Of a stretch of DNA of 45,121 bases, positions 17,816-27,749 are shown one piece after another; the stretch's first letter is position 1; each line of letters begins with the position of its first letter. The notes under the pieces are model-generated. The model worked only from the letters and a program-made list of their open reading frames with translations. It was not told where the DNA came from and made no database searches. Source of the stretch: Thermodesulfovibrio sp. (GTDB taxonomy: Bacteria; Nitrospirota; Thermodesulfovibrionia; Thermodesulfovibrionales; Thermodesulfovibrionaceae); the NCBI GenBank assembly GCA_025057595.1, contig JANXBK010000011.1, positions 1 through 45,121 of the forward strand. The letters are read 5' to 3'. The translations under genes and the position numbers were made by a program.

Positions 17816-19693
17816 ATGTACAAAGAAAGAGATTTTGATATAGTTGTAGTCGGAGCTGGACACGCAGGATGTGAAGCAGCTATGGCTGCAGCAAAGATGG
17901 GACTTACTGTAGCTTTATTTACCCTTTATCTTGACACAATTGCTCAACTAAGTTGTAATCCTGCTATTGGCGGATTGGCAAAAGGACATCTTGTAAGAGA
18001 GATTGATGCGCTTGGTGGAGTTATGGCAAAAGTCACTGATATGGCAGGAATACAATTCAGAATGCTTAATCGTTCAAAAGGTCCTGCTGTTTGGTCTCTG
18101 CGTGCTCAAGCTGATAGAGTTCTTTATCCCTTTAATATGAGAAAAATTCTTGAGTCTCAAGAAAATCTCATAATTAAACAGGCTGAAGTTCAGGAAATTA
18201 TTGTTGAAAATGGCAAAGTAAAAGGAGTTATAACTTCATTAGGAGTTTTATATGAAGCAAAGGCGGTAATAATAACTCCCGGAACATTTCTCAATGGACT
18301 TATTCATATTGGACTTGAAACTTTTGAAGCCGGACGTGCTGGAGAGTTTCCTTCAAAAAGACTCTCAGATAGTTTAAAAAAACTTGGATTAAAGCTCGGA
18401 AGACTTAAAACAGGTACACCTCCAAGAATAGATGCAAAAACAATAGATTTTTCTAAAACTGAAGAGCAATGGGGAGATGATCCTCCAATTCCATTTTCCT
18501 ACTCAACTGAAAAAATAACAAATCCTCAGGTTCCCTGCTATATAACCTATACCAATGAAAAAACACACGAGATAATTCTTAAAAATCTTGATCGCTCTCC
18601 TCTTTACAGCGGAAAAATAAAAGGAATTGGTCCGAGATATTGTCCCTCAATTGAAGACAAGGTTGTAAAATTCAGAGAAAAACCAAGACATCAAATTTTT
18701 CTTGAACCTGAAGGTCTTAGTAGAAAAGAATACTATGCAAATGGAATATCTACATCTCTTCCCTATGATGTTCAAATTGCCTATGTCAGAACAATTCCAG
18801 GTCTTGAGAATGCAGAAATAATGAGACCTGGATATGCAATTGAGTATGATTTTGTATATCCAACACAGATAAAACATACGTTAGAAGTAAAGGGAATTGA
18901 TGGGCTTTATCTTGCTGGACAGATTAATGGTACAAGTGGTTATGAAGAGGCAGCAGCACAAGGATTAATGGCTGGAATAAATGCAGCTCTTAAAATTAAG
19001 GGTAATCCACCCTTAATTCTTGGAAGAGATGAGGCATATATTGGAGTTTTAATAGATGATCTTGTTACAAAAGGAACAACAGAGCCTTACAGAATGTTTA
19101 CCTCTCGAGCAGAGTTCCGTCTTCTTTTAAGACATGACAACGCTGACTTAAGATTAAGAGAGCATGGATACAGAGTAGGACTTGTAGATGAGGAAACTTA
19201 TGAGAAGTTTCTCAAAAAAAGAGAGATTCTTAACAAAGAGATAAAAAGACTCAAGGAAAAAGTATTAAAACCAACAGAAGAGATTAACAAAGTATTAGTT
19301 GAGCTTCAGACAACACCAATTGAGGAAGCAACTGCTGCTGATAAACTTCTTAGAAGACCTGAAGTTAACTATGACTTCATAAAAAAATTTGCACCTCCTG
19401 ATGATACTCTTCCAAAAGAGATAGAAGAACTTGTTGAAATCCATATAAAGTATGAAGGATATATTCAGAAACAGTTAGAGCTTGTTCAAAAAATGAAACA
19501 GTTTGAGGAAAAGATAATTCCTGAAAACTTTGATTTTAAACTGCCAGGACTTTCTAAAGAAGTTATACAAAAGCTTACTGAGGTTTGTCCAAGAACTATA
19601 GGTCAAGCAATGAGAATCCCGGGTGTTACACCTGCTGCTATATCTATTCTTATGGTTGCTGTTCAAAAAGGAGTAAGACAAAGACAAAATTAA
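17816..19693 (+). CDS. mnmG: tRNA uridine 5-carboxymethylaminomethyl modification enzyme MnmG (GidA)
   Basis: This FAD enzyme of 625 residues works with MnmE to modify wobble U34 of several tRNAs in the cytoplasm. The dinucleotide motif [10 protein letters not shown] is at residues 13-22, [13 protein letters not shown] and LKTGTPPRI are the GidA signatures, and [14 protein letters not shown] marks the second FAD-binding block. The C-terminal helical domain (about 545-620) keeps [11 protein letters not shown]. Length is as usual. It heads a four-gene plus-strand run, with rsmG starting 1 base after its stop. mnmE is not in the window. Confidence 0.97.
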   Translation: MYKERDFDIVVVGAGHAGCEAAMAAAKMGLTVALFTLYLDTIAQLSCNPAIGGLAKGHLVREIDALGGVMAKVTDMAGIQFRMLNRSKGPAVWSLRAQADRVLYPFNMRKILESQENLIIKQAEVQEIIVENGKVKGVITSLGVLYEAKAVIITPGTFLNGLIHIGLETFEAGRAGEFPSKRLSDSLKKLGLKLGRLKTGTPPRIDAKTIDFSKTEEQWGDDPPIPFSYSTEKITNPQVPCYITYTNEKTHEIILKNLDRSPLYSGKIKGIGPRYCPSIEDKVVKFREKPRHQIFLEPEGLSRKEYYANGISTSLPYDVQIAYVRTIPGLENAEIMRPGYAIEYDFVYPTQIKHTLEVKGIDGLYLAGQINGTSGYEEAAAQGLMAGINAALKIKGNPPLILGRDEAYIGVLIDDLVTKGTTEPYRMFTSRAEFRLLLRHDNADLRLREHGYRVGLVDEETYEKFLKKREILNKEIKRLKEKVLKPTEEINKVLVELQTTPIEEATAADKLLRRPEVNYDFIKKFAPPDDTLPKEIEELVEIHIKYEGYIQKQLELVQKMKQFEEKIIPENFDFKLPGLSKEVIQKLTEVCPRTIGQAMRIPGVTPAAISILMVAVQKGVRQRQN

Positions 19694-19694
19694 A

Positions 19695-20342
19695 GTGCAA
19701 AAGCTCAGAGAATTTATTAAAATCTACCTTTCTGAATACCTTTTTCAGTTTAAAATCAAAGAAGATATTGAAATTGTATTAGATAAATTTATCTCTTACT
19801 TACAGGAGCTTAAAAAATGGAATAAAACTTATAGTTTAACTTCAATCACTGATGAGCAAGAAATAGTAGTTAAACATTTTATAGACTCTTTACTTTATCT
19901 CTGTTTTATTCCAGAAGAGTTTGTAAAAGTTGCAGATGTTGGTTCAGGTGCTGGTTTCCCTGGAATTCCTATTGGTATTGTAAGAGCTAATATTAACCTA
20001 ACCTTAATTGAGCCTTCCTGGAAAAAAGTTGCATTTCTAAAAAATGTAAAGAGAAAACTTCAACTAAAAAATATTGATATCCTTCAAGCAAAGGCTGAAG
20101 AAGTAAATGAAAAGTTTGATATAGTTGTCTCAAGAGCTTTATGGAGTATTAAAGATTTTATAAAAAACTGTAAACACCTTATTGAAAAAGGTAGTCTAAT
20201 TATAAGTAAATCAATAAAAATTGAAGAGGAGCTCAAAGAAATACCAAAAAATGTAAAAATAGAAATAAAAGAGTTTATTCTTCCAATTTTCAATGCAAAG
20301 AGATTTATAATAAAACTTGAAAATGTTAATACTTGGGATTGA
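19695..20342 (+). CDS. rsmG: 16S rRNA (guanine-527-N7) methyltransferase RsmG (GidB)
   Basis: This 215-residue SAM methyltransferase acts on G527 of 16S rRNA. The SAM motif is ADVGSGAGFPGIPIGI, followed by LTLIEPSWKKVAFL and VSRAL. It begins with GTG right after the mnmG stop, a classic gidA-gidB pair. Its end overlaps the tsaB start by 20 bases, so translation is probably coupled. Confidence 0.95.
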   Translation: MQKLREFIKIYLSEYLFQFKIKEDIEIVLDKFISYLQELKKWNKTYSLTSITDEQEIVVKHFIDSLLYLCFIPEEFVKVADVGSGAGFPGIPIGIVRANINLTLIEPSWKKVAFLKNVKRKLQLKNIDILQAKAEEVNEKFDIVVSRALWSIKDFIKNCKHLIEKGSLIISKSIKIEEELKEIPKNVKIEIKEFILPIFNAKRFIIKLENVNTWD

Positions 20343-21003
20343 TACTTCAACAAAATATGCTCAAATAGCTTTGGTAGAGGATGAAAAACTTTTAGCTGAG
20401 GTCACAATTAAATTTAAAGCAACCCATTCGGAAAAACTTCTTCCAGAGATATCACATTTACTGGATATGCTTAGTATCGCAGTTGACAATATAGATTACT
20501 ACGCAGTCAGTATAGGACCAGGCTCATTTACAGGATTAAGAGTGGCTGTTAGCACTATAAAAGGACTAAGTTTTGTTACAGGTAAAAAAGTTATTCCAGT
20601 TTCTACAGTTGAGGCACTTGCTTGGAGCCTTCCCTACTGTAAGTATCAAATATGTCCTATGATTGATGCAAGAAAGGGAGAGGTTTTTTCAGCACTATTT
20701 AGATGGAAGGAAGATGAATTTATAAGAATCACCGAAGATATGGTCTTAGATATTAATGATTTAATCGGATTGATTAAGGAAAAAACGCTTTTTGTAGGAG
20801 ATGCCGCTGAGCTTTACAAACCAAAATTAATTGAAAAGCTTAACAATAATGCTATTATTTCTTCATCCTTTTGGAACACTCCTAAAGCCTCTTCAGTAGC
20901 CTTTTTAGGATTAAAAAAACTAAGAGAAAATCAGTTGGTTGAGGCAAGACAGCTTGTACCAAAGTATCTTAGAAAATCAGAGGCAGAAATTAGATTTGGA
21001 TGA
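20323..21003 (+). CDS. tsaB: tRNA threonylcarbamoyladenosine biosynthesis protein TsaB
   Basis: This is the non-catalytic ASKHA-fold partner of TsaD in t6A synthesis at A37 of ANN-decoding tRNAs, 226 residues long. Visible hallmarks are GIDTSTKYAQIAL at the start, SIGPGSFTGLRVAVSTIKGL near residue 70 and PMIDARKGEVFSALF. I chose the ATG at 20323; an in-frame TTG at 20317 is also possible. rimI follows with an overlap, a common tsaB-rimI pairing. tsaD and tsaE are not in the window. Confidence 0.95.
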   Translation: MLILGIDTSTKYAQIALVEDEKLLAEVTIKFKATHSEKLLPEISHLLDMLSIAVDNIDYYAVSIGPGSFTGLRVAVSTIKGLSFVTGKKVIPVSTVEALAWSLPYCKYQICPMIDARKGEVFSALFRWKEDEFIRITEDMVLDINDLIGLIKEKTLFVGDAAELYKPKLIEKLNNNAIISSSFWNTPKASSVAFLGLKKLRENQLVEARQLVPKYLRKSEAEIRFG

Positions 21004-21439
21004 GCCTATAATAAGAGATTTAAGTGAGAGTGATTTAAATCAAGTTCTTGAGATCTCAAAAGAGAGTTTTATTATTCCTTGGTCATTAAAATCTTTCATA
21101 AATGAACTTTTAAACCAAAATTCAATTTTAAAAGTTGCTGAACTAAACGGAGAAGTTATAGGCTATGTAGTAGCAAGAAAGATAGTTGATGAGGCTGAAA
21201 TACTTTCGCTAGCAGTAAAAAAAGATTTCAGAAGAAAAGGTATTGCTACAAAACTTATGAAAAGTGTCTTAAATGAAATAAAAGATTTTGTAAAATCCTG
21301 CTTTCTTGATGTAAGAGTTTCAAATGAACCAGCGATTAAACTTTATGAAAAATTAGGTTTTAAAAAAGTGGGAATAAGAAAAAAATACTATCTTTATCCT
21401 GAAGAAGATGCCTTATTGATGAAACTTGATATTTCCTAA
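20996..21439 (+). CDS. rimI: Ribosomal-protein-alanine N-acetyltransferase RimI
   Basis: This GNAT acetyltransferase of about 147 residues is placed in the RimI group by its position after tsaB and by its core: LSLAVKKDFRRKGIATKLM (acetyl-CoA loop RRKGIA) and NEPAIKLYEKLGFKKVG. RimI acetylates the N-terminus of ribosomal protein S18. The open frame runs back to 20939 inside tsaB. The likely start is the TTG at 20996, overlapping the tsaB stop and preceded by AGAGG about 11 bases away. Its 3' end overlaps gpsA tail to tail by 4 bases. Confidence 0.88.
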   Translation: MDEPIIRDLSESDLNQVLEISKESFIIPWSLKSFINELLNQNSILKVAELNGEVIGYVVARKIVDEAEILSLAVKKDFRRKGIATKLMKSVLNEIKDFVKSCFLDVRVSNEPAIKLYEKLGFKKVGIRKKYYLYPEEDALLMKLDIS

Positions 21440-22428
21440 TAAAATTCTGGCTTTAAAGTTCTATTCATTAGACTTTCTACGGCTTCTTTTGGATCTTTAC
21501 CATTGTAAAGAACATTATAAACCTCTACAGTAATAGGCATTTCTATATTAAGGGTCTGTAAAAGTTTAACTAGAGAAAAACTTGTCTCTACTCCTTCAGC
21601 AACTGCTCTCATACTCTTTGATATTTCTTCAATAGATTCTCCTTTACCAATTCTGTATCCAACCATATAGTTTCTTGACAGTTTTGATGTGCAAGTAAGA
21701 AAAAGATCTCCAACTCCACTTAAACCTGAAAATGTTATCTCCTTTGCACCCATCTTTTTACCAAGCCTCATAATTTCCTGTAGCCCTCTTGTAATCAAAG
21801 CTGCTTTAGCATTAGCACCGAGCTCTAAAGCATCGCATATACCTGCAGCAATTGCTATGACATTTTTAACTGCTCCTCCTATCTCTGCGCCAACTGAGTC
21901 TTCATGCTCATACACTCTAAAGTAGTTTGTACTGAATATCTCTTGAAGAATTAATCTTTTAGTTTTATCATTACCTGAAACTGTAACAGCTGTCGGTCTT
22001 TCTTGTGCAACCTCTATAGCAAAGCTTGGACCAGAAAGAACATAAACATCTCTCTTGAAAAGCTCTTTTAAAATCATAGAGGGTGTTTTCAAAGAATCTT
22101 TCTCAATTCCCTTAGAGACACTTACTATCATTACCTCATTATCGACTTGATTAACGATTTGACTAAAAACTCCTCTAATGTACTGAGTTGGAACTGCATT
22201 AACTATATAACGAGCTTTTTCAACTGCTTCAAAAATATTATCTGTTGCAACTAAGTTATTGGGCAGTATTATTTCTGAAAGATAATCTGGATTTTGCTTA
22301 TTATAGTTAATTGATTCTGCAACTTCTTTTCTTCTTGCCCAAATTATTACATCAAACCCCTTTTTTGAAAGTAAAGAAGCCAAGGTTGTTCCCCAGCTTC
22401 CTGCACCTATGACAGCTATGTATGGCAT
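21436..22428 (-). CDS. gpsA: Glycerol-3-phosphate dehydrogenase [NAD(P)+]
   Basis: This 330-residue cytoplasmic enzyme reduces dihydroxyacetone phosphate to sn-glycerol-3-phosphate for phospholipid synthesis. The nucleotide-binding motif is GAGSWGTTLASLL at residues 7-19. VSVSKGIEKDS and LSGPSFAIEVAQERPT are signatures, and the substrate-binding lysine lies in GAVKNVIAIAAGI. FSGLSGVGDLFLTCTSKLSRN follows. It sits 3 bases after the acyl-CoA synthetase stop, probably as one transcript. Its product would feed PlsY, encoded at 39916-40506. Confidence 0.96.
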   Translation of the reverse strand: MPYIAVIGAGSWGTTLASLLSKKGFDVIIWARRKEVAESINYNKQNPDYLSEIILPNNLVATDNIFEAVEKARYIVNAVPTQYIRGVFSQIVNQVDNEVMIVSVSKGIEKDSLKTPSMILKELFKRDVYVLSGPSFAIEVAQERPTAVTVSGNDKTKRLILQEIFSTNYFRVYEHEDSVGAEIGGAVKNVIAIAAGICDALELGANAKAALITRGLQEIMRLGKKMGAKEITFSGLSGVGDLFLTCTSKLSRNYMVGYRIGKGESIEEISKSMRAVAEGVETSFSLVKLLQTLNIEMPITVEVYNVLYNGKDPKEAVESLMNRTLKPEFY

Positions 22429-22431
22429 TTT

Positions 22432-24051
22432 TTACTTTGGTGACTTACCAAACTCTTTAAGTTTGAGCTCTTTTCTTTTTATTTTACCACTTATTGTTTT
22501 CGGAAGTTCGTCAACAAACTCTATTTTTCTTGGATACTTATAGGGTGCTGTCTCCTTTTTGACAAACTCTTGAATTTCTCTAATTAGCTCTTCCGAGGGA
22601 GAGTATTCCTCTGTAAGCACTATAAAGGCTTTAACAATCTCTCCTCTTATCTCATCTGGACTTGCCACAACAGCTGCTTCCTTCACTGCAGGATGTTTTA
22701 TCAGGGCACTTTCAACTTCAAATGGACCAATACGATATCCGGCACTAATAATTACATCATCCTCTCTTCCAACAAACCAGAAATAACCATCCTCATCTTT
22801 ATATCCCCGATCTCTTGTGTAATACCAATCACCCTTAAATGCAGCAGCCATCTCAAGGGTATCACCAATATACTCCTGAAATAATCCGATAGGTCTTTCA
22901 GGATTTATCTTTATTGCAATATTTCCTTCTGTATTCGGTGGAAGAGGATTACCCTCATCATCAACTATATCAATGTGAAAACCCGGAGCTGGCAAACCCG
23001 TTGCTCCAGCTTTCATAGGTATAAATCTAAACATTGCTAAAGTGTTAACTGTCTCTGTTTGACCATAACCATTATAAATGTATTCTCCTGTAGCATCTTT
23101 CCATATATTAATAACCTCAGAGTTAAGTGGCTCACCAGCTGCAACAAAGTGTCTTACTGTTTTAAACTTTAACTCCTCCAATGGAATCTCTTTAACTGCC
23201 ATTCTATACACAGTTGGGGGAGCACAAAAGGTATTTATTTTGAATTTTTTTAGCGCCTCCACAATAGTTGCCGGAGAAAACTTACCCTTTCTCTGATATG
23301 TAAAGACAGTAGCTCCCATATTCCAAGGACCAAAAAAACTTGACCATGCTGCTTTTGCCCAACCAGTATCAGAAAGATTCCAATGAATATCTCCTGGTTT
23401 AAGATCAAGCCAAAATTTACCAGTTATGAAATGCCCAAAGGGATAACTTATTTGTGTATGAAGAACCATCTTTGGAAGTCCTGTTGTTCCTGAAGTAAAG
23501 AAAATAAATGCTGGATCAAAGGATTTGCCTCTGTTGCCTAAGAAGGGATCAAAATTAAATAAATCATCATAACTTTTCCAACCAGGTATTCTGTCTAAAT
23601 TAATTAGTAAAACCTCTCTATCATAGTTATTTACTGCCTCTTCTACCTTTAAGGAATTCTCCCTATCAGTTATTACAGCCTTTATATCCGCTGCTTTTAG
23701 TCTATATAAAATATCCTTTGCAGTCAAAAGCGTTGTTGCAGGTATTGAGATAGCATTAATTCTCATCAAAGCAAGAATTGTTATCCACCACTCTGGCCTA
23801 TTTGGAAGAATTACTAAAACCTTATCAGATTTACTAATTCCTATACTTTTTAATCCTCCAGCCAACTTACTTGAAAGAACTGTCAAATCTCGGAAGGTAA
23901 ACTTTTTCAGTTCTTCTCCATCAGTCCATATAAGAGCCTCTCTGTTAGTATCCCATCTGTCAAAAACATCCAATGGAAAGGAAAACTCTTCAGGAGCATT
24001 GAGTTTAAAGTTTTTTAGTATTCTATAATACTTTACTAACTTTTTCCTCAT
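22432..24051 (-). CDS. AMP-forming acyl-CoA synthetase (MACS/ACSM-like)
   Basis: This 539-residue adenylate-forming enzyme activates a carboxylic acid to its CoA thioester. Motifs are FFTSGTTGLPKMVLH (P-loop), YNGYGQTETVN, YYTRDRGYKDEDGYFWFVGR with the adenylate-binding Asp, hinge DVIISAGYRIGP and the C-terminal catalytic lysine in KTISGKIKRKEL. The pattern around YGQTE and the length suggest the medium-chain acyl-CoA synthetase group over acetyl-CoA synthetase (about 650 residues). It has a clear promoter and a GGAGG ribosome site 4 bases before ATG. The substrate is unknown. Confidence 0.92.
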   Translation of the reverse strand: MRKKLVKYYRILKNFKLNAPEEFSFPLDVFDRWDTNREALIWTDGEELKKFTFRDLTVLSSKLAGGLKSIGISKSDKVLVILPNRPEWWITILALMRINAISIPATTLLTAKDILYRLKAADIKAVITDRENSLKVEEAVNNYDREVLLINLDRIPGWKSYDDLFNFDPFLGNRGKSFDPAFIFFTSGTTGLPKMVLHTQISYPFGHFITGKFWLDLKPGDIHWNLSDTGWAKAAWSSFFGPWNMGATVFTYQRKGKFSPATIVEALKKFKINTFCAPPTVYRMAVKEIPLEELKFKTVRHFVAAGEPLNSEVINIWKDATGEYIYNGYGQTETVNTLAMFRFIPMKAGATGLPAPGFHIDIVDDEGNPLPPNTEGNIAIKINPERPIGLFQEYIGDTLEMAAAFKGDWYYTRDRGYKDEDGYFWFVGREDDVIISAGYRIGPFEVESALIKHPAVKEAAVVASPDEIRGEIVKAFIVLTEEYSPSEELIREIQEFVKKETAPYKYPRKIEFVDELPKTISGKIKRKELKLKEFGKSPK

Positions 24052-24086
24052 ACTTCCTCCATCTGTTAAATTTTAAACAAAATTAA

Positions 24087-24115
24087 ATAATAAAATATCG
24101 AAAATAAAATTTCAA
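24087..24115 (-). promoter_or_regulatory. Promoter of the acyl-CoA synthetase-gpsA transcript
   Basis: TTGAAA (24115-24110) and TATTAT (24092-24087) are separated by 17 bases on the minus strand, each five of six to consensus. The predicted start near 24080 leaves about a 29-base leader with GGAGG before the ATG at 24051. Confidence 0.65.
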
Positions 24116-24134
24116 GACTTTTTAGTTTCATTTA

Positions 24135-25190
24135 ATGAAAAAAGAGGAAGACTTCTAGATGTTTGTCCTTCTTTTTATTATCCGTTATGCTCATATTCTT
24201 GGACACCGCCTATTAGATCCAACTGAGAGATGACCTCAAAAATTTCATGAAAATCCTACTCCTCGGACTGGAGGATTAGCTATACTAGGAGGGATAACTG
24301 CCAGCGCATTAGTTTTTTTAATACAGAAAAAAGATTTTACTTTAGATTTTTTAATTATTCTTTTATGCTCTCTGCCTGCATTTTTTGGCTGGATTTGCTG
24401 AGGATTTAACAAAAAAAGAAAGTCTCAGCGAGGACAAGACTTCTACTATGCAGTATATCTGCTATTTTGATTTTCCTTTTTGCTAATGTTATCTTGAGAG
24501 TTAACATACCCTTTTTAGATAATATTGTTAAATTAATCCCATTTTCTTTTATCCTTTCAATGCAATAGTAGGTCTTTCAAATGCTATAAACATAATTGAT
24601 GGATTTAACGGCCTTGCAAGTGGAGTGTCAATAATAATTCTTGTAGGACTTGCCTACGTAGCATTTAAGGTTAACGATACTTTTATTCTTTTCAGTTGCA
24701 TTGTTTTAATAGCCACAATTTTTGGCTTTTTTTATATGGAATTATCCCAGAGGTTTTATTTTCTTAGGTGACTGAGGTGCATATCTATTAGGAGTTCTTA
24801 TAGAAACTTTCTCTGTATTGCTTGTTAAAAAAAATGAACAGATTTCAGCATGGTTCCCCATGTTACTTTTTTATAAAGAAGAAAATTTTTAAAAAGGATG
24901 TCTCCATTACAGCCAGACGGTTTACATTTTCATACGTTAGTTTATAAAAGAATAGTGAAATGGGCTATTGGCCCGAAAGATGCTAAATATATTACAAGAA
25001 GAAATTTAGCCACATCTGTTTATCTGTTGGAACTTACTTTTATCAGTTTTATACCTGCTGTGCTTTTCTGGAAAAACTCAAATTCTTCAAATATGTGTTT
25101 TTCTTTGGATTTTTATGTATGTATTGATTTATAGAAAAATTGTAAAGTTTAGATTCTTCAATATTAAAGGAAACAGTAAAAAAATTTATG
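24135..25190 (+). pseudogene. Decayed WecA/MraY-family polyprenyl-phosphate sugar-phosphate transferase
   Basis: No intact gene fills 24052-25196, but the plus strand holds ordered fragments of this family in shifting frames. Near 24159-24300 comes a segment ending NPTPRTGGLAILGG, with a TGA just before PQKFHE. Then follow GFAEDLTKKESLS and ARTRLLLCSISAI in two different frames, NAINIIDGFNGLASGV (the catalytic Asp motif, near 24580-24630), PRGFIFLGD then TGA then GAYLLG, and SPLQPDGLHFHTLVYKR near 24900. I count at least five frameshifts and several stops. The gene would have made a lipid-linked GlcNAc-1-P-type sugar for surface glycans. Its 3' end runs up to the rhomboid gene. Confidence 0.85.
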
Positions 25191-25196
25191 AGTACT

Positions 25197-25919
25197 CTAC
25201 CATTTACTCCAAGCACAGTAGTAATCAAATTGATCAGTATAGATACGAAGTCTTCTTTTAATCACGAAAACTCTATGTAGAATTACTCCAAAGAGAAAAC
25301 CTCCTATATGTGCCCACCAAGCAACGCCTCCAATATTTTGAGGTGCCAGAAGCGAGCCAAAACCTGAAAGGAGCTGGATGAGAAACCATAGGAGAATATA
25401 AAAAATCGCAGGCAATGCAAAAAAGAATGGGAAAAATAGAATCGGCACTAAAGTTATCACCTTTGCGCGAGGAAACATCAGCATATAGGCACCTAAAACT
25501 CCTGAGATAGCACCTGAGGCTCCAACTGTTGGAATAGTAGATGTGGGGTTGACAAGACAATGAATCCAACCAGCACCAATACCACATAAAATATAAAATA
25601 TTAAAAACCTAAAAGATCCCATCTTGTCTTCTACATTATCAGCAAAAATCCACATAATCCACATGTTACTTATAAGATGAAACCAACCTCCATGAAGAAA
25701 CATGCTTGTCAGAAATGGAATATAATAAAAAGGATCAACTGGTAAAGTATCAACTAACATATATCTTGCTGGTATTATTCCAAAAATATAAATAAGATAT
25801 TGTAATTTCTTCTCACTTAACATTAACTCAAATATAAAAACTAATGTATTCAATCCTATAATTAACCATGTGATATAGGGTGTATATCTTCTTGGAAGGC
25901 AATCCCTTAAGGGAATCAT
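25197..25919 (-). CDS. Rhomboid family intramembrane serine protease
   Basis: This 240-residue protein has six or so membrane segments. The catalytic serine sits in GASGAISGVLGAYML and the histidine in AHIGGFLFGVILH. HGGWFHLISNMWIMWIFA carries the conserved HxxxNxxxL-type helix 2 features. The family cleaves membrane-spanning proteins within the bilayer. The substrate is unknown. It overlaps the DedA-family gene by ATGA, at the end of a long minus-strand run beginning around 35604. Confidence 0.93.
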   Translation of the reverse strand: MIPLRDCLPRRYTPYITWLIIGLNTLVFIFELMLSEKKLQYLIYIFGIIPARYMLVDTLPVDPFYYIPFLTSMFLHGGWFHLISNMWIMWIFADNVEDKMGSFRFLIFYILCGIGAGWIHCLVNPTSTIPTVGASGAISGVLGAYMLMFPRAKVITLVPILFFPFFFALPAIFYILLWFLIQLLSGFGSLLAPQNIGGVAWWAHIGGFLFGVILHRVFVIKRRLRIYTDQFDYYCAWSKW

Positions 25920-26551
25920 TTTGCTTCCCTTTTTCTCATTGATAAAGCCTTTATAACTCCAGGTAATACTGAAACTATAATAATTCCTAATATGAATAAA
26001 GAGAAATTATTTTTCACAATAGGAATATTACCAAAAAAATAGCCTGCCATGATTAAAGAGCTATTCCATAGAATACTACTTAATGTATTGTAGAATTGAA
26101 ATTTTAAATAACTCATTCTTCCAATTCCTGCAACAAAAGGTGCAAAAGTTCTAATAATTGGTAAAAATCTTGCAATTATTATAGTTTTCGCTCCATGTTT
26201 TTTATAAAACTCATGAGTAGTAATAAGATGTTTCTTATTGAAAAAGAGTGATTTTTCTTTAGTAAACACTTTAGGACCTGCAAACTTTCCAATGTGATAG
26301 TTTACTGTATTGCCTAGAATAGCAGCCAAACTTAAAAGAAAGAAAGAGCTCCAAGGACAAAGAAGCTGTCTTGATGACAGAGCTCCCACTGTAAAAAGAA
26401 GTGAGTCTCCTGGCAGAAAAGGTGTAACAACAAAACCTGTTTCAGAGAAAACTATAAGAAAAAGAACTAAATAAATCCAGTAACCAACTTCATGAAATAC
26501 TTTTTCAAGATAAACATCAATGTGAAGTATGATATCTAAATAATCAAACAT
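25916..26551 (-). CDS. DedA/VTT family membrane protein
   Basis: This 211-residue membrane protein shows the DedA pattern: SETGFVVTPFLPGDSLLF in an early re-entrant region, GNTVNYHIGKFAG, and ARFLPIIRTFAPFVAGIGRMSY with the conserved arginines. DedA proteins are needed for membrane homeostasis, and some flip undecaprenyl phosphate or phosphatidylethanolamine. It overlaps the ApgM-like gene by 8 bases and the rhomboid gene by 4. Which lipid it handles cannot be read from the sequence. Confidence 0.93.
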   Translation of the reverse strand: MFDYLDIILHIDVYLEKVFHEVGYWIYLVLFLIVFSETGFVVTPFLPGDSLLFTVGALSSRQLLCPWSSFFLLSLAAILGNTVNYHIGKFAGPKVFTKEKSLFFNKKHLITTHEFYKKHGAKTIIIARFLPIIRTFAPFVAGIGRMSYLKFQFYNTLSSILWNSSLIMAGYFFGNIPIVKNNFSLFILGIIIVSVLPGVIKALSMRKREAK

Positions 26552-27749
26552 ATCCTTTTATAAACAAATCCATTAATTTGTAACCATCTTCTATAACAAC
26601 TTCAGAAAAGTCAAGAATCTCTTCAGAGAATTTTATTTTTCTTTTTTCTACATTATTGCTTCTGTAAATTATGAAAGGAACTGGCTCTGCTGTATGAGTC
26701 CTTACCTTTATCGGAGTTGGATGATCAGGTAAAATTAAAATTTTAAAATCTTTAAATTTTTTTTGAGCTTTCTCAAGAATTCTTCCAACAACTCTTCTGT
26801 CAATATCCTCTAATGCTTTAATTTTTAGTTTATAGTCTCCTTGATGTCCTGCTTCATCTGGAGCTTCTATATGAATATAAACTAAATCAACTCTCTCAAG
26901 AGCGCCTAATGCATAATCTGCTTTGCCTTCATAGTTTGTATCTATCCATCCAGTAGCTCCAGGAACATTTATTATATGAAATCCTACTAAAACTCCTAAG
27001 CCTTTTGTAAGATCAACAGCTGAAATCAGCGCACCAGTTAATCCATATTTCTCAAAAAAACTCGGTAAATTAGGTTTTTTGCCCTGTCCCCATAGCCAAA
27101 TACTATTTGCTGGCTTTTTACCTTCTGAGACTCTTTTTTTATTTACAGGATGCTCCTTTAGTATTTCGATAGATTTAAAAATTAAACTCTTCAAAAAATT
27201 TGAGTTTTTACCTATTGGCAAATACCTAGATATCTCTCTACCTGTTATATCATGAGGAGGTGTACACTCCAAATCTTCTGATCCGTCTTTCCATAGCATT
27301 ATATGCCGATAGCTTACTCCAGAAAAAAACTTTATAGTCTCATTTGCTAACTCTTTATTTATTTCTTCAATCAAAATTTTAGCTTCCTCAGTTGAGATAT
27401 GCCCTGCAGAGTAGTCATCCATAAGTATTTGTCTGCCAGAAAATTTAAGTGTAACAAGATTACATCTGAAGGCAACATCTCTGTCAGATAAAGAAACTCC
27501 CATACTTGCTGCTTCAATTGGTGCTCTTCCAGTGTAGTAAATCTTTGGATTGTAACCAAGAATACTTAAATTAGCTACATCACTGCCAGGAGGAAATCCT
27601 TTAGGAATTGTTCTGACTGAACCAACTAAACCATTTGAAGCAATAAAATCCATATTCGGTGTATTTGCTACCTGAAGAGGTGTAAGATTACCGAGCTCTT
27701 CAACTGGATAATCTGTCGCACCATCTGGCACAACTACTATGTATTTCAT
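26544..27749 (-). CDS. ApgM-like alkaline-phosphatase-superfamily protein, proposed homoserine kinase
   Basis: This 401-residue protein belongs to the archaeal-type cofactor-independent phosphoglycerate mutase family. [14 protein letters not shown] begins the metal site, [18 protein letters not shown] holds the serine that takes phosphate, [13 protein letters not shown] follows, and [14 protein letters not shown] near the end supplies metal ligands. One branch of this family has been proposed, from gene neighbourhood, to act as a homoserine kinase. Here it overlaps threonine synthase by ATGA, which supports that reading, but a glycolytic mutase cannot be excluded. No GHMP-type ThrB is present in the window. 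Confidence 0.85.
   Translation of the reverse strand: MKYIVVVPDGATDYPVEELGNLTPLQVANTPNMDFIASNGLVGSVRTIPKGFPPGSDVANLSILGYNPKIYYTGRAPIEAASMGVSLSDRDVAFRCNLVTLKFSGRQILMDDYSAGHISTEEAKILIEEINKELANETIKFFSGVSYRHIMLWKDGSEDLECTPPHDITGREISRYLPIGKNSNFLKSLIFKSIEILKEHPVNKKRVSEGKKPANSIWLWGQGKKPNLPSFFEKYGLTGALISAVDLTKGLGVLVGFHIINVPGATGWIDTNYEGKADYALGALERVDLVYIHIEAPDEAGHQGDYKLKIKALEDIDRRVVGRILEKAQKKFKDFKILILPDHPTPIKVRTHTAEPVPFIIYRSNNVEKRKIKFSEEILDFSEVVIEDGYKLMDLFIKGYV

Noticed and set aside
20306-20311. TATAAT 11 bases before the tsaB ATG as another leaderless promoter
   Set aside because: It lies inside rsmG coding sequence with no extended -10 TG or -35, and the distance does not match the 5-7 base pattern. 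Chance is likely in AT-rich DNA.
20939-20995. Longer RimI start inside tsaB
   Set aside because: It would overlap tsaB by 65 bases and add residues outside the GNAT domain. The TTG at 20996 with AGAGG upstream gives the usual length.
24159-24800. TGA codons in the WecA-like region as possible recoded (selenocysteine or tryptophan) codons
   Set aside because: They are accompanied by several frameshifts, one falls in LGDxGAY where the family has Ser, and no insertion hairpin is evident. Decay explains them better.
24898-25134. Open frame that could be a small gene in the gap before the rhomboid gene
   Set aside because: It encodes the C-terminal motif region of a WecA/MraY-family protein (PDGLHFHTLVYKR) and continues earlier fragments in other frames, so it is part of the pseudogene.
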